Shown: positions 15,809 to 27,113, numbered from the stretch's first letter. The stretch: DNA of 49,500 nt from UBA5704 sp036380715 (GCA_036380715.1 DASVEF010000038.1:1-49500); one strand, 5' to 3'. The notes: a model not told the origin generated them from the letters alone. A program made the numbers and translations.

Positions 15809-17392
15809 CTACCTGGGACCAGGTCCCCTCGGCGGTTCATCCCTGACGATGTTGTCGGCCCGCTCGTTGGCGGCCGGAGTCGCTCCGTATGCGGCGATCT
15901 CCGCCGCCGTGTACTTGCTCATCACGCTGTGCCGGCGGCCGTAGAGGAAGTAGATCAGGAAGCCGATCCCCAGCCAGACGAAGAGCCGCCACCAGTTGTC
16001 GGCGGGCAGCGAGAACATCAGCATCAGGCAGGAGAGGATGCCCATGACCGGCACGAAGGGCACCCAGGGGCAGCGGAACGGCCGCTCGGCGTTCGGGTAC
16101 TTCTTGCGCATGATCAGGACCGCCGCGCACACGATCACGAAGGCGAGCAGCGTGCCGATGTTGGTCAGGTGCAGCAGCGCGTCGATGGGCAGGAAGCCGG
16201 CCAGGCAGATGACGAACAGGCCGATCAGGATCGTCGACTTGTGGGGCGTGCGGAACTTCGGATGGACGTCGCCGAAGAAGCCCTTGGGCACCAGGCCGTC
16301 GCGCGCCATGGCGAGGAAGACGCGCGGGCCGGAGAGCATCATGACCAGGAGCACCGAGGTGATGCCGGCCACGCCGGCCAAGGCGATGAGACCCTCGGCC
16401 CAGCCGATCCCCTGCTGCTGGAAGGCCCGGCTGACCGGAGCGTTCACGTCGAGCTGGTCGTACTTGACCATGCCGGTGAGCACGGCGACCACCAGGATGT
16501 AGAGGATGGTGCAGATCAGCAGCGAGGCGACGATGCCGATGGGCACGTCGCGCTGCGGGTTCTTGGCCTCTTCGGTGTGCGTGGAGACCGAGTCGAACCC
16601 GATGTAGGCGAAGAAGATGATCGCCGCTCCGGCGAGCATGCCCAGGGGCGCTCCGCCCGGATCGACCTGGCCGGCGACGTGCTTGCCGAAGAAGGAGAGG
16701 CCGGTCCAGCCGTAGGGCGCGAAGGGGACCCAGTTCACCTTGTTGATGTAGAAGGCGCCGACCACGATCACGAAGACCACGGCGGCCAGCTTGATGACGA
16801 CCATCGTGGCGTTGAAATTGGCGCTCTCGTGGATGCCCTTGACCAGGACGGCGGTGATGATCGCCACGATGATCACCGCGGGCAGGTTGATGAACGAGCC
16901 GGTGCCCACGAACTCGCCCGCCGCCACGTCATAGCGCCAGGGCGATTCCCGGAAGAGCTCCGGGAGCACGATGCCGATTTTCGAGAGCACGTTCTGGAAG
17001 TAGCCGGACCATCCTGTGGCTACGGTGGCGCTGCCGACCGCGTACTCCAGCACGAGATCCCAGCCGATGATCCAGGCGAAAAGCTCGCCCAGGGTGGCGT
17101 AGGCGTAGGTGTACGCCGATCCGGCGACCGGCACCATCGAGGCGAACTCCGCGTAGCAGAGCGCGGCGAAGATGCAGGTGATGCCGGCGATGACGTAGGA
17201 GAGCATCAGCGCGGGGCCGGCCACGTTGTGGGCCGCCGCTCCGGTCGCCACGAAGATGCCCGCGCCGATGATGGCGCCGACGCCCAGGCTGGTGAGCTGG
17301 ACGGGGCCGAGAACGCGGCGCAGCCGGTTCTCGCCCTTCATCTCCTCCAGGAGCAATTCGAGCGGCTTCCTGGCAAAAAGCTTGTTGGCCAT
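15809..17392 (-). CDS. APC-family amino-acid permease (cationic amino-acid type)
   Basis: 527 residues with about twelve to fourteen membrane helices. The N-terminus ELLLEEMKGENRLRRVLGPV, then LGVGAIIGAGIFVATG, and TEEAKNPQRDVPIGI are signatures of the YfnA/CAT group of the APC superfamily. It moves amino acids across the inner membrane by proton-coupled symport or exchange; specificity is not readable. It follows another APC permease on the same strand with a 73-base gap containing a strong hairpin. Confidence 0.9.
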   Translation of the reverse strand: MANKLFARKPLELLLEEMKGENRLRRVLGPVQLTSLGVGAIIGAGIFVATGAAAHNVAGPALMLSYVIAGITCIFAALCYAEFASMVPVAGSAYTYAYATLGELFAWIIGWDLVLEYAVGSATVATGWSGYFQNVLSKIGIVLPELFRESPWRYDVAAGEFVGTGSFINLPAVIIVAIITAVLVKGIHESANFNATMVVIKLAAVVFVIVVGAFYINKVNWVPFAPYGWTGLSFFGKHVAGQVDPGGAPLGMLAGAAIIFFAYIGFDSVSTHTEEAKNPQRDVPIGIVASLLICTILYILVVAVLTGMVKYDQLDVNAPVSRAFQQQGIGWAEGLIALAGVAGITSVLLVMMLSGPRVFLAMARDGLVPKGFFGDVHPKFRTPHKSTILIGLFVICLAGFLPIDALLHLTNIGTLLAFVIVCAAVLIMRKKYPNAERPFRCPWVPFVPVMGILSCLMLMFSLPADNWWRLFVWLGIGFLIYFLYGRRHSVMSKYTAAEIAAYGATPAANERADNIVRDEPPRGPGPR

Positions 17393-17431
17393 AACGATGT
17401 CTAGACCTCCAGGATTGATTCGAGCGTCGAA

Positions 17432-17456
17432 GGGGGCGCCCCCGATGGGCGCCCCC
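17432..17456. terminator. GC-rich hairpin between the permease genes
   Basis: GGGGGCGCCC and GGGCGCCCCC form a perfect 10-bp stem with a 5-base loop, ten bases after the stop of the upstream permease. No U-run follows on the minus strand, so it may be a partial terminator or an mRNA-stabilising hairpin rather than a strong intrinsic terminator. Confidence 0.5.
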
Positions 17457-17465
17457 TCGGCCTCG

Positions 17466-19043
17466 TCATGAGCTTGGGTCTCCCGTCCCGCCGGGGAGCG
17501 GCGCGCCGCGCTTCCGCCAGAGGAAGTAGACGGGAATGCCGGTCAGCACGATCAGCAGCCCCGGCCAGGTGGTGGACGTCCGGTAGAAGAGCAGCACGAT
17601 CAGAATCACCAGGGCCGCCAGGATGTAGAGCACCGGGACCACCGGATAACCGAAAGCCCGGTACGGCCGCTCGGCGTCGGGCCGCTTGCGGCGCAGCACG
17701 AAGATGCCGGCGATGGTCAGCACGTAGAAGATCAGCACCGAGAAGACGACGTAGTCGAGCAGATTGCTGTACAGGTTCCCGTATTGCGCCTGGCCGGTGG
17801 CCGGATCGAGGAGTGTGGCGCCGGTCTCGTCGCGCAGCCGGGTGCGCGGCAGCACCAGGAGCGAGGCCCAGACGCACTGCAGGATCAGGCCGATCGCGGG
17901 CACGTGTCGTGCGTTGAGCCGGCCGGTGGAGCGGAAGAACAGGGCGTCGCGCGCCATGGCGTAGTAGACCCGCGCGCCGGCCAGGATCAGGCCGTTGTTG
18001 CAGCCGAAAGTCGAGATCATGATGGCGACCGCCATGATCGTCGCTCCGGCCGGGCCGAAGATCACGTTCAGGGCGGCCGTCCCCACCCGGTCATCGGGAG
18101 CATTCTGAATGCCCGCGAGCGGCAGCACGCAGAGATAGGCCACGTTGGCCAGGATGTAGAGCGCGATCACCAGGCCGGTGCCGAGGGCGAGCGACAGCGG
18201 CACGTTGCGCCGCGGATTCTTCACCTCGCCGGCCGTGAAGGTGATGTTGTTCCAGGCGTCCGCCGAGAACAGAGAGCCCACCTGGGCGACGCAGAAGGCG
18301 ATGAGCAGGCCGAAGGCGCCGGCGGTCGCCGCGGTCGCGGGGACACCCCCCAGGTCCGGCCGGATCGTGGCCACGTCGCGCGGCGTCCAGAAGTCGGCGA
18401 AATTGGCCGCGATCGCCTCGGCGTTGCGGCCGACCAGGATGCCGAGCAGGATCAGGGCGATCAGCGACAGCGTCTTGGCCGAGGTGAACGTGTTCTGGAT
18501 CAGCTTGCCGAGCCGGATGCCCCGCGTGTTGAGGAACGTCAGGAAGATCAGCAGGAGGATCCCGACGAGCTGCTGGGTCGAGAGGCTGATCGCGTATTTG
18601 TCCGACAGGTCGATGGGCGGAACGATCCAGCGGGTCGGGGAGACCCAGGGGACGAGCACCCCCAGGAAGCGGGCGAAGGCCACGGCCACGGCGGCGATGG
18701 TGCCGGTCTGGATCACCAGGAACAGCGTCCAGCCGTAGAGGAAGCCCCAGAGGGGGGAGTAGGCCTCGCGCAGATAGACGTACTGGCCGCCGGCTCTGGG
18801 CATCATCGACGCCAGCTCCCCGTAGGAGAGAGCGGCGGCGATGGTCAGCAGGCCGGTCACCACCCAGACCATGATCAGCCAGCCTCCCGAGCCGACCTGG
18901 CGGGCGATGTCGGCGGGGACGATGAAGATGCCGGACCCGATCATCGAGCCGGCCACGATCATCGTGGAGTCGAGCAGGCCGAGCTCGCGGACGAACCCGC
19001 TCGGTGAGTCCTCGGACGTGTACGCGGTCGCAGTCCCGTTCAA
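17466..19043 (-). CDS. APC-family amino-acid permease
   Basis: 525 residues with twelve or more membrane helices. FVRELGLLDSTMIVAGSMIG followed by SGIFIVPADIARQ is the first-helix signature of the LAT/SteT-like APC branch, and AGEVKNPRRNVPLSL is the conserved cytoplasmic loop. The start is a TTG at 19043, since no ATG in frame keeps the N-terminus. GAGGAGGG lies about 14 bases upstream, farther than usual, so the start is uncertain. Likely exchanges or imports neutral amino acids. It may share a transcript with the next permease. Confidence 0.88.
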   Translation of the reverse strand: MNGTATAYTSEDSPSGFVRELGLLDSTMIVAGSMIGSGIFIVPADIARQVGSGGWLIMVWVVTGLLTIAAALSYGELASMMPRAGGQYVYLREAYSPLWGFLYGWTLFLVIQTGTIAAVAVAFARFLGVLVPWVSPTRWIVPPIDLSDKYAISLSTQQLVGILLLIFLTFLNTRGIRLGKLIQNTFTSAKTLSLIALILLGILVGRNAEAIAANFADFWTPRDVATIRPDLGGVPATAATAGAFGLLIAFCVAQVGSLFSADAWNNITFTAGEVKNPRRNVPLSLALGTGLVIALYILANVAYLCVLPLAGIQNAPDDRVGTAALNVIFGPAGATIMAVAIMISTFGCNNGLILAGARVYYAMARDALFFRSTGRLNARHVPAIGLILQCVWASLLVLPRTRLRDETGATLLDPATGQAQYGNLYSNLLDYVVFSVLIFYVLTIAGIFVLRRKRPDAERPYRAFGYPVVPVLYILAALVILIVLLFYRTSTTWPGLLIVLTGIPVYFLWRKRGAPLPGGTGDPSS

Positions 19044-19151
19044 CGTGCTCAGAGCACCCTCCTCTCTTGTGGTGCGCTCAAGCTTAGCCCACTTCCTTGC
19101 CTCGCATCGGCTGAGTAGCTTACCAGGGTCCCCGCCTGGCGATAAACCGGC

Positions 19152-21334
19152 CTATCGCGCGGTGCCGCGGCGGGTCTCCGCCCGGGTCTGGCCGCGGGAG
19201 CTGACCGAGCAGATGTCGGTCATGGGACGGGGCGGGCTGACCCAGTTCCCCTGGGCGTAGTCGACTCCCATGTCGCGCAGGTGCTCGATCACGGCGTTGC
19301 TGGGCACCGCCTCGGCCACGGTCTGGAGCCCCATCACATGCCCCATCTGGTTGATCGACTCGACCATGGCGCGGTCCAGGGGGTCGGTCACGATGTCCTT
19401 GACGAACTTGCCGTCGATCTTCAGACAGCTCACCGGCAGGTCGCGCAGATAGCCGTAGGAGGCCATGCCGGTGCCGAAGTCGTCGAGCGCGAAGCGGACG
19501 CCGCGGCTGGACAGGCGGGAGAGGAGCTTCTCCGCCTGCGCGAAATTCTCGATCGCCGCCGTCTCGGTGATCTCGAAGCAGAGCTTGCCGGGCGGCACGC
19601 CGGAGGCGGCGATCTCCTCCTCCAGAAAGTCCAGAAAGCTCTCGTCGGAGATCGACGCCGGCGAGAGGTTGATCGAGCAGGTCGACAGGAGGTCGAGGAA
19701 GGGGGGCGGCTGGGCGGTCAGCGTGTGGACGCACTCGCGGATGACCCAGCGGTCGATGCTGCGCATCAGGCCATAGCGCTCGGCGGCGCGCAGGAAGTCG
19801 TTGGGCAGGTGGATGCGGCCGTCCTCCTCGACGAGCCGCAGCAGGACCTCGAAGTAGAGCCCGCGGGAGGCCCGGCCGGAGAGCGGCTGGATGCTCTGCG
19901 AGAACAGGCAGAAGCGGTCCTGCTCCAGCGTCTCCTGGATGCGCAGCACCCAGTTCATCTCCCCCTGGCGGCGGATGAACGCGGCGTCCTCTTCCTTGTA
20001 GACCTGGATGCGGTTGCGCCCTTTCTCCTTGGCCAGGTAGCAGGCGTGGTCGGCGGCGGAGAGGACCTGGGCGACGGTCTTGAGCTCCTGGGTGATCGGC
20101 ACCAGGCCGATGCTCGCCCTGAGCTTGAAGGTCTTGTCCCGCCAGGTGAAGCGGTACGCCTGCAGAGTGCGGTGGAGCTCCTTGACCCGGCGCTCCGCCT
20201 CGGCCGGGGAGCAGCGCGGCATCAGCACGCCGAACTCGTCGCCGCCCAGCCGGGCGATCGGGTCGGTGTCGCGCAGGGTCTCCTGGAGGAGGGAGGTGAC
20301 GCGCACGAGCAGCTCGTCGCCCGCGAGATGGCCGCAGGTGTCGTTGACCAGCTTGAACTGGTCGAGGTCCATGTAGCAGAGGGCATGGGTGGTGTGCTGA
20401 GTCCGGCTCTCTTCGAGCGCGCGCTGGAGATGGGAGTCGAAGGCCTGCCGGTTGAGCAGCCCGGTCAGCTCGTCATGAGTGGCCTGGTGGGCGAGCTGGA
20501 GCGCCATCAGGCGCTTGTCGCTGACGTCCTGGAAGACGATGACCGTGCCGTCGATGCGGCCGTCGACGTGGCGGATCGGGGCGCAGGTGCTCTCGATGGC
20601 ATAGCGCCGGCCGTCGCGCCGCTCCAGGGTGATCCGTTCGGTCAGGCGGGTGCTCTTCCCCTCCTCGACGCAGCGGCGCACCAGCTCCTCGACGCCATCG
20701 GCGCCGTCCTCGTCGATCAGGCGGAAGACCTCGGAGAACGGCCGGCCCATCGCCTCGGAGCGCTCCCATCCGGTCAGCCCCGCGGCCACCGCGTTGAGGT
20801 ACTTGATCCTCCCCGCGGCGTCGATGGCGAGCACTCCGTCGCCCATCGACGCCAGAGTGACCTGGGCCAGCTCCTTCTCGGCGAACAGCTCGGCGAGCTT
20901 CTCCTCGTAGGCGCGCGTGGTCTCCGCCAGCAGGTTGCGCAGGATCGCGTTCTCGAGCTCGGAGGTGCTCTTCACGCCGGGGCCTTGGAGAGCGGCGCCC
21001 ATGCCGAGCCGCACCTGGTCGCCGGTCTGCAGGGTCTCCCAGTAGGTGACCGCGCCGGGCGGCTCGTCGAAGAAGCGCATGCTGCGATAGAGCCCCTGCC
21101 GCTCGGGGGCGGGACCCTCGACGATCACCGGGAAGCGGTTGGCGGTCTCGGGCATGGGAGCGAGCTCGCCGTCGATGGTGAAGAGGCGGCGGTACCAATC
21201 GGTCGCCGGCTCGCCATCGATCTCGTACACCACGCTCCCCTCGGCCCGGGTGACCTTGTAGATTGGGCTGGCCGCGCCCCCGCCGCGCATCCCCTCGGCG
21301 CGCGTGGAGACTCCGTGGGGAATTCGGCTCCGCA

Positions 21335-21335
<1 letters not shown>
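19152..21335 (-). CDS. FIST_C-PAS-GGDEF-EAL cyclic-di-GMP protein
   Basis: 727 residues. Residues about 24-125 (YKVTRAEGSVVYEIDGEPAT, then DWYRRLF) look like a FIST_C sensor domain without the usual FIST_N. A helix (125-160), a PAS domain (about 160-285), GGDEF (intact GGDEF at 364-368) and EAL (EVL at 496-498, ETA near 591, intact DDFGTG at 618-623) follow. Both cyclase and phosphodiesterase active sites therefore look competent. The ATG overlaps the stop of the mutase gene as TAATG, so the two are translationally coupled. It probably tunes cyclic-di-GMP in response to a small ligand. A long upstream extension in the same frame is antisense to the mutase and is not real. Confidence 0.9.
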
Positions 21336-22963
<1,628 letters not shown>

Positions 22964-22970
22964 ACGGGGC

Positions 22971-22976
22971 ATTATA
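22971..22976 (-). promoter_or_regulatory. TATAAT -10 element of the mutase gene, leaderless geometry
   Basis: A perfect TATAAT on the minus strand ends seven to eight bases before the ATG at 22963. Transcription would start at or next to the start codon, so the mRNA would be leaderless. No Shine-Dalgarno sequence precedes the ATG. A clear -35 is not visible. Confidence 0.55.
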
Positions 22977-23015
22977 GAAAGGAAGGACGCGCGCGCCTCT
23001 GCTAGAGTTCACCTG

Positions 23016-23462
23016 ATGAAGGGGATGCCGAGGATTTCCCGGGAAGTTGCCCGCGAGCGGGCGCGGCGGGCCGCCGAGGTGCTGGCGGCGGACGGCCGAG
23101 TGCGGCTCATTTTCCTGTTCGGGTCCGCGGCAGATCCTGAGCGGGCGGCTGTCCGCGATGTGGACCTTGCCATTCTGACAGACCAACGCCTGGGTCTTTA
23201 CGAGTTGCTGGATCTGAGGGCGGATGTCGTCCGCGCGGCGGGTGGAGAGATCGACCTCGTGCCGTTGAACGACGCTGGGGTAGTGCTGGCGCACGAGGTG
23301 GCGGATACGGGGGAGTGCCTGTACGCCAATCCACCGGAGCTGGCGGTAGAGTTCGTCACCCGTGCCCGGATGCGGTACTTCGACTTCAAACCCTACCTCG
23401 ACGAGCAGTGGAGGCTGATCGGGGAGCGCATCGAGGAGCGTCGCCGTGGCCTTCCGGGCTGA
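23016..23462 (+). CDS. mntA: MntA-type minimal nucleotidyltransferase antitoxin
   Basis: 148 residues. FLFGSAADPERAAVRDVDLA contains the GSx10DxD active-site motif of minimal nucleotidyltransferases, and a third acidic residue lies in GEIDLVPLN. In the MNT/HepT system MntA transfers AMP from ATP to a Tyr of the HepT toxin and so inactivates it. The ATG at 23016 is chosen because upstream extensions run into the mutase promoter. The 3' end overlaps hepT by 17 bases. Confidence 0.87.
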   Translation: MKGMPRISREVARERARRAAEVLAADGRVRLIFLFGSAADPERAAVRDVDLAILTDQRLGLYELLDLRADVVRAAGGEIDLVPLNDAGVVLAHEVADTGECLYANPPELAVEFVTRARMRYFDFKPYLDEQWRLIGERIEERRRGLPG

Positions 23463-23868
23463 ATCGGTACAGGCGCGCCTTCGACGCCTCGAAGAGGTCG
23501 TCTCAGAGCTCAGGGAACTCGGCAAGCTCGACCGAGAGGCCCTGCGTGCGAGCTTGAGAGACATGTGGGCCGTCGAGCGTGGGTTGCAACTCGGTGCCGA
23601 GATCCTGTTCGACATTGGCAATCACATCTTGACGGCACAATATGGGGTCAGCCCGGAGGATTACGAGGATATCCTGGAGCAACTTGCCAGCCAGGGAATC
23701 CTCGACACTCAGCTACGGCAGCGACTCAAAGGCTTGGCGGGCTTCCGAAACATCCTCGTTCACGACTACCTCCACCTTGACCAGGATAGAGTCCTGGAGG
23801 GCCTCGCCAGAGCTCCGAAAGATTTCAGCGACTTCGCCCATGCCATTCGCCAGTGGCTGGAGGGGTAG
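23446..23868 (+). CDS. hepT: HepT-like (DUF86) toxin ribonuclease
   Basis: 140 residues, all helical, with AGFRNILVHDYLH near 106-118. This is the RX4HXY motif of HEPN RNases; the Tyr is the residue AMPylated by MntA. The gene overlaps mntA, the usual order and spacing for the type VII toxin-antitoxin pair. HepT acts as an RNase when unmodified. This is the second toxin-antitoxin pair in the window. Confidence 0.9.
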   Translation: MAFRAESVQARLRRLEEVVSELRELGKLDREALRASLRDMWAVERGLQLGAEILFDIGNHILTAQYGVSPEDYEDILEQLASQGILDTQLRQRLKGLAGFRNILVHDYLHLDQDRVLEGLARAPKDFSDFAHAIRQWLEG

Positions 23869-23908
23869 ACCTTTGCGTGCCCTCTTGCTTTCTGAAAGGA
23901 CTCGGCCT

Positions 23909-24961
23909 ATGTCGAGATACGTACTCAACGCTGCGTGGTTCCTGTCCGCCCTCCTCCTCGCCGGCTCGCTCCATGCCGCCACGCTGATCGTAGCGAACAA
24001 GGCGGAGGCCACGGTCTCACTGGTCGACCTGCCGTCGGGCAAGGTCGCGGCGACCCTCCAGGTAGGGGTGGGGCCGCACGAGGTGGCGGTCTCTCCGAGC
24101 GGCCGGCTGGCTCTGATCGCGAACTATGGGAACCAGGGGCAGCAGGGCTCGACCCTGACCCTGATCGACGTCCCGGCGGCCAGGGTCCTCAAGACCATCG
24201 ACCTCGGCGAGTACCGCCGGCCGCACGGGCTCGCCTGGCTCGACGAGCGCCGGGCCCTGGTCACCGCGGAGCAGAACAAAGCCCTGCTGGAGGTCGACAC
24301 CGAGGCGGGCAAGGTGACCGGCGCGGCCGTCACCGGCCAGGAGGTCTCCCACATGGTCGCCGTGGCGCCGGGCGCCACGCGGGCTTTCGTGGCGAACATC
24401 CGCTCGGGCTCGATCACCGCGGTCGATCTCAAGGAGAGGAAGCGGATCTCGGACGTGGCAACCGGCGCCGGGGCCGAGGGGATCGCGGTCACCCCCGACG
24501 GCAAGCAGGTCTGGGTCACCAACCGCGAGGCGGACACCGTCAGCGTGATCGACGCCGCCTCCCTCCAGGTGCTCGGGAACCTCCCGTCGGCCTCCTTTCC
24601 CATCCGCGCCGAGGTGACGCCGGACGGCAAGCGCGTGCTGGTCTCCAACGCCAGGTCGGGCGATCTGTCGGTCTTCTCGGTGGCCGAGCGCAAGCTGGAG
24701 CGCCGGGTCTCCCTGGATTCCGCAGCGATGGGCAAGGGGAAAGGCCAGGAGGGGCGCCTGCTGGGCGAGCTCGGCGGCTCGGTCCCGATCGGCATCGAGA
24801 TCGCGCCGGACGGCAAGCGCGCCTACGTGGCCCATGCCAACGCCGACCAGATCTCGATCGTGGACCTCGAGAGCTGGAAGAAGGTCGGCTCCCTCACCGC
24901 CGGCAAGGAGCCGGACGGGATGGGCTACTCGAAGCTGGACGTCAAGACCGGAACGAAATAA
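23909..24961 (+). CDS. Secreted YncE-like beta-propeller protein
   Basis: 350 residues with a signal peptide (about 1-23, ending SLHA). Repeating blades follow, each with a GxxPxGVAVTPDGKxVWVTN-like core and a VSVIDAASLQ strand (for example GPHEVAVSPSGRLALIANY and IGIEIAPDGKRAYVAHA). The number and spacing suggest a seven-bladed YVTN propeller in the periplasm. GAAAGGA precedes the ATG at 23909. Roles in this family include DNA or ligand binding and redox partnering; the specific role here is unknown. Confidence 0.88.
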   Translation: MSRYVLNAAWFLSALLLAGSLHAATLIVANKAEATVSLVDLPSGKVAATLQVGVGPHEVAVSPSGRLALIANYGNQGQQGSTLTLIDVPAARVLKTIDLGEYRRPHGLAWLDERRALVTAEQNKALLEVDTEAGKVTGAAVTGQEVSHMVAVAPGATRAFVANIRSGSITAVDLKERKRISDVATGAGAEGIAVTPDGKQVWVTNREADTVSVIDAASLQVLGNLPSASFPIRAEVTPDGKRVLVSNARSGDLSVFSVAERKLERRVSLDSAAMGKGKGQEGRLLGELGGSVPIGIEIAPDGKRAYVAHANADQISIVDLESWKKVGSLTAGKEPDGMGYSKLDVKTGTK

Positions 24962-24970
24962 CGCTGCGCC

Positions 24971-25095
24971 GATCCGCGCCTGGGGTTGAAACCCCAGGCT
25001 GGGCTGTCCCGCTCCTGAGGAGCGTCTCCTCCTTTCTCCAGACTCGCCCGGAAGGGCGTTACGTCCCAGCCTGGGGTTTCAACCCCAGGCGGATC
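24971..25095. repeat. Double-hairpin repeat, family 2
   Basis: A 125-bp element with 25-bp perfect inverted arms (24979-25003 and 25065-25089). Each arm is itself a palindrome of the form CCTGGGGTT-GAAACCCCAGG. GATCCG flanks both ends in mirror orientation. The core contains GCGTCTCCTCCT (25022-25033), a 12-mer also found in the family 3 element at 49285-49296. It lies between convergent genes and probably also acts as a terminator. Confidence 0.8.
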
Positions 25096-25354
25096 ACCCC
25101 TCCGCCCCTCCCTCCCCCCACTCCCCATGCTTGCCGCCGCCGCGCCATTCCGGGTCGCGGTGTGCAAAAGAGTCCATGTCGCGGGGCACCTCGACCAGGG
25201 TCCGGGTCATCGCCGGATCGCAGATGTCGTTCTCACACTCGTAGGTGTAGACGTTCCAGTCCTCCCGGCGGCTGAAGCCGGAAAGAGTCTGATACGTATT
25301 GCAATGTCCGCATTTGATCGATATGTTCCGGATGTTGACGGTCTCTTCGGCCAT
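25094..25354 (-). CDS. Small zinc-ribbon-like protein of unknown function
   Basis: 86 residues from the ATG at 25354, which has AAGGAG seven bases upstream. ISIKCGHCNTYQTLSGF supplies a CxxC pair and YECENDICDPAM a second pair of Cys, a pattern typical of a small zinc ribbon. The C-terminal 20 residues are Gly/Glu-rich and run up to the adjacent repeat, so the true end may have been altered by it. It may bind nucleic acid or protein. No named family is recognised. Confidence 0.68.
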   Translation of the reverse strand: MAEETVNIRNISIKCGHCNTYQTLSGFSRREDWNVYTYECENDICDPAMTRTLVEVPRDMDSFAHRDPEWRGGGKHGEWGEGGAEG

Positions 25355-25424
25355 GGGAGCTCCTTCCGACCTCATGCAGCATCATCCCACGCGTGGTCTG
25401 CCTTTTGCACGCCCCCTTCCGACG

Positions 25425-26408
25425 ATGAGCAGGGTTCACCGTTCCCCCCGCGTCTCCCGATCCCTGGCCCTGGTGCTGGCGGCCCTTGTGGCCGTCCTGC
25501 CGCTGTGGGGCATCCAGGCGCAGGAGCCGCAGGAACCGGCGGCCGGCTTCACCGAGGAGGTCTCGGTCGGCTACGTGCTGGTTCCGGTGGTCGTGCGCTC
25601 CGGCGCGCGGTACATCAAGAACCTGGACGAGGAGGACTTCCGCCTCCTGGTCGACGGCCGCCGGGTGAGGATCGAGAGCTTCGAGCAGCGCGCCGAGGCC
25701 CCGGCGAGCGTCATGGTCCTGCAGGACCTCTCGGGGAGCATGGAGAACGGGGGCAACATCGAGCTCAGCCGGGAGGCGGTGCGCTTCTTCCTGGACAAGG
25801 CCCTGCCGGGCGACGAATTCGCGGTCGCCACCTTCGCCAGCGGCAGCATGCAGGTCGAGGTGCCGTTCACCGCGGAGATCCCGGTGGTGCGGGAGGCGAT
25901 CCAGGGCTGGAAGGCTTGGGGGACCACCGCTCTTCACGACGCGGTCGCCGCGATGCCTTCGATCTCCAGCGAGGGGCACAACCCCAAGCGCTTCGCCATC
26001 CTGATCACCGACGGCGTCGACAACGCCAGCCGGATCACTCCGGAGCAGGCGCGGGAGATGGTGCGGCAGGCGCAGTTGCCGGTCTACGTGCTGGGCATGG
26101 ACTCCGGCAACCCCTTCGAGCTCTCGACCGAGGGGAAGAAGATCTATCGTTACGCGGACGTGCTCAATCTCCTGGCCACCACCTCGGGAGGGAGGTACTA
26201 CCCGATCTCCGGACGGGAGGACCTCGACAAGGCGCTGGCCTCCATCCTCGACGACCTCCGGCATCAGTACGTGCTGGGCTTCGCCACGGGCGAGGGGCCG
26301 GCGCGGCAGCGCGACCTCCGGGTCGAGGTGCAGGCAGGGGATCGCACGGTCCTGTTCAGGCGTGGGTACAAGGGACCGCCGCCCGCAGAATTCTCCCGGG
26401 GCGGCTGA
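25425..26408 (+). CDS. VWFA-related secreted protein of the acidobacterial type
   Basis: 327 residues. A signal peptide (about 10-28, ending GIQAQ) precedes FTEEVSVGYVLVPVVVR and FRLLVDGRRVRIESF, the N-terminal domain of the VWFA-related family expanded in Acidobacteriota. A von Willebrand A domain follows with an intact MIDAS motif DLSGSME, then FAILITDGVDNAS. The ATG at 25425 is chosen because it places the signal peptide correctly. It likely binds divalent metal and mediates protein contacts in the envelope. It is divergent from the zinc-ribbon gene. Confidence 0.87.
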   Translation: MSRVHRSPRVSRSLALVLAALVAVLPLWGIQAQEPQEPAAGFTEEVSVGYVLVPVVVRSGARYIKNLDEEDFRLLVDGRRVRIESFEQRAEAPASVMVLQDLSGSMENGGNIELSREAVRFFLDKALPGDEFAVATFASGSMQVEVPFTAEIPVVREAIQGWKAWGTTALHDAVAAMPSISSEGHNPKRFAILITDGVDNASRITPEQAREMVRQAQLPVYVLGMDSGNPFELSTEGKKIYRYADVLNLLATTSGGRYYPISGREDLDKALASILDDLRHQYVLGFATGEGPARQRDLRVEVQAGDRTVLFRRGYKGPPPAEFSRGG

Positions 26409-26414
26409 TCATCG

Positions 26415-26451
26415 GACGTCCGGCCTGGCTTCCACGCGGAGGCCGGACGTC
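26415..26451 (+). terminator. Terminator-like hairpin after the VWFA gene
   Basis: GACGTCCGGCCT and AGGCCGGACGTC form a perfect 12-bp stem around a 13-base loop, starting seven bases after the stop codon and followed by ATTTC. It is a likely terminator and separates the VWFA gene from the OmpA gene. Confidence 0.62.
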
Positions 26452-26479
26452 ATTTCGCGAGTCCAAGGAGGAAACCAAC

Positions 26480-27085
26480 ATGCGCAACAAGCTGTTGACG
26501 ATCACATTGGTCATGGTCGTGGCGTTCGCCCTCACCGGCTGCGCCACCAAGAAGTACGTCCGTCAGGAGACGGGTGCCGTGGGCACCCGCGTCGACGAGG
26601 TGCAGGGCCAGGTGGAGGAGGCCCAGACCCGGCTCGACACGCACGACCGCCAGATCGGCGAGACGTCGCGTACGGCCCAGGAGGCGCTGCAGCGCGCCCA
26701 GGAGGCCGGCAAGCTGGCCCAGGGCAAGCTCCTCTACGAGACCGTGCTCACCGACGAGAAGGTGAAGTTCGGCTTCGACACGTCCGACCTCTCCCCCGAA
26801 GCCGAGGCGGCGCTCGACCAGTTCGCCGAGCAGCTCAAGGGTGAGAACAAGGGGGTCTACATCGAGATCCAGGGGCACACCGACAGCGTCGGCTCCGAAA
26901 ATTACAACGAGGAGCTGGGCCTGCTGCGGGCCGAGGCCGTGCGCCGCTACCTGAGCCAGCATCACAAGTTCCCGCTGCACCGGATCAACGTCATCTCCTA
27001 CGGAGAGACGGCTCCGGTCTCGGACAACGGCTCCCGCGAGGGCCGTTCCCAGAACCGGCGCGTCGCGCTGGTGGTGCTGAACTAA
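26480..27085 (+). CDS. OmpA-family peptidoglycan-associated lipoprotein
   Basis: 201 residues. The signal peptide ends in a lipobox (ALTGC, Cys at about 20). Residues 25-85 form a coiled coil (VDEVQGQVEEAQTRLDTHDR). The OmpA domain (about 90-200) has FGFDTSDLSPEAEAALD, GHTDSVGSENYNEELGLLRA and RSQNRRVALVV, including the Asp and Arg that bind meso-diaminopimelate. It probably links the outer membrane to peptidoglycan, in a Pal/Lpp-like manner. AAGGAGG precedes the ATG. Confidence 0.93.
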   Translation: MRNKLLTITLVMVVAFALTGCATKKYVRQETGAVGTRVDEVQGQVEEAQTRLDTHDRQIGETSRTAQEALQRAQEAGKLAQGKLLYETVLTDEKVKFGFDTSDLSPEAEAALDQFAEQLKGENKGVYIEIQGHTDSVGSENYNEELGLLRAEAVRRYLSQHHKFPLHRINVISYGETAPVSDNGSREGRSQNRRVALVVLN

Positions 27086-27113
27086 AACCGGGAGCTTTCT
27101 CGAAAACGCGGAG

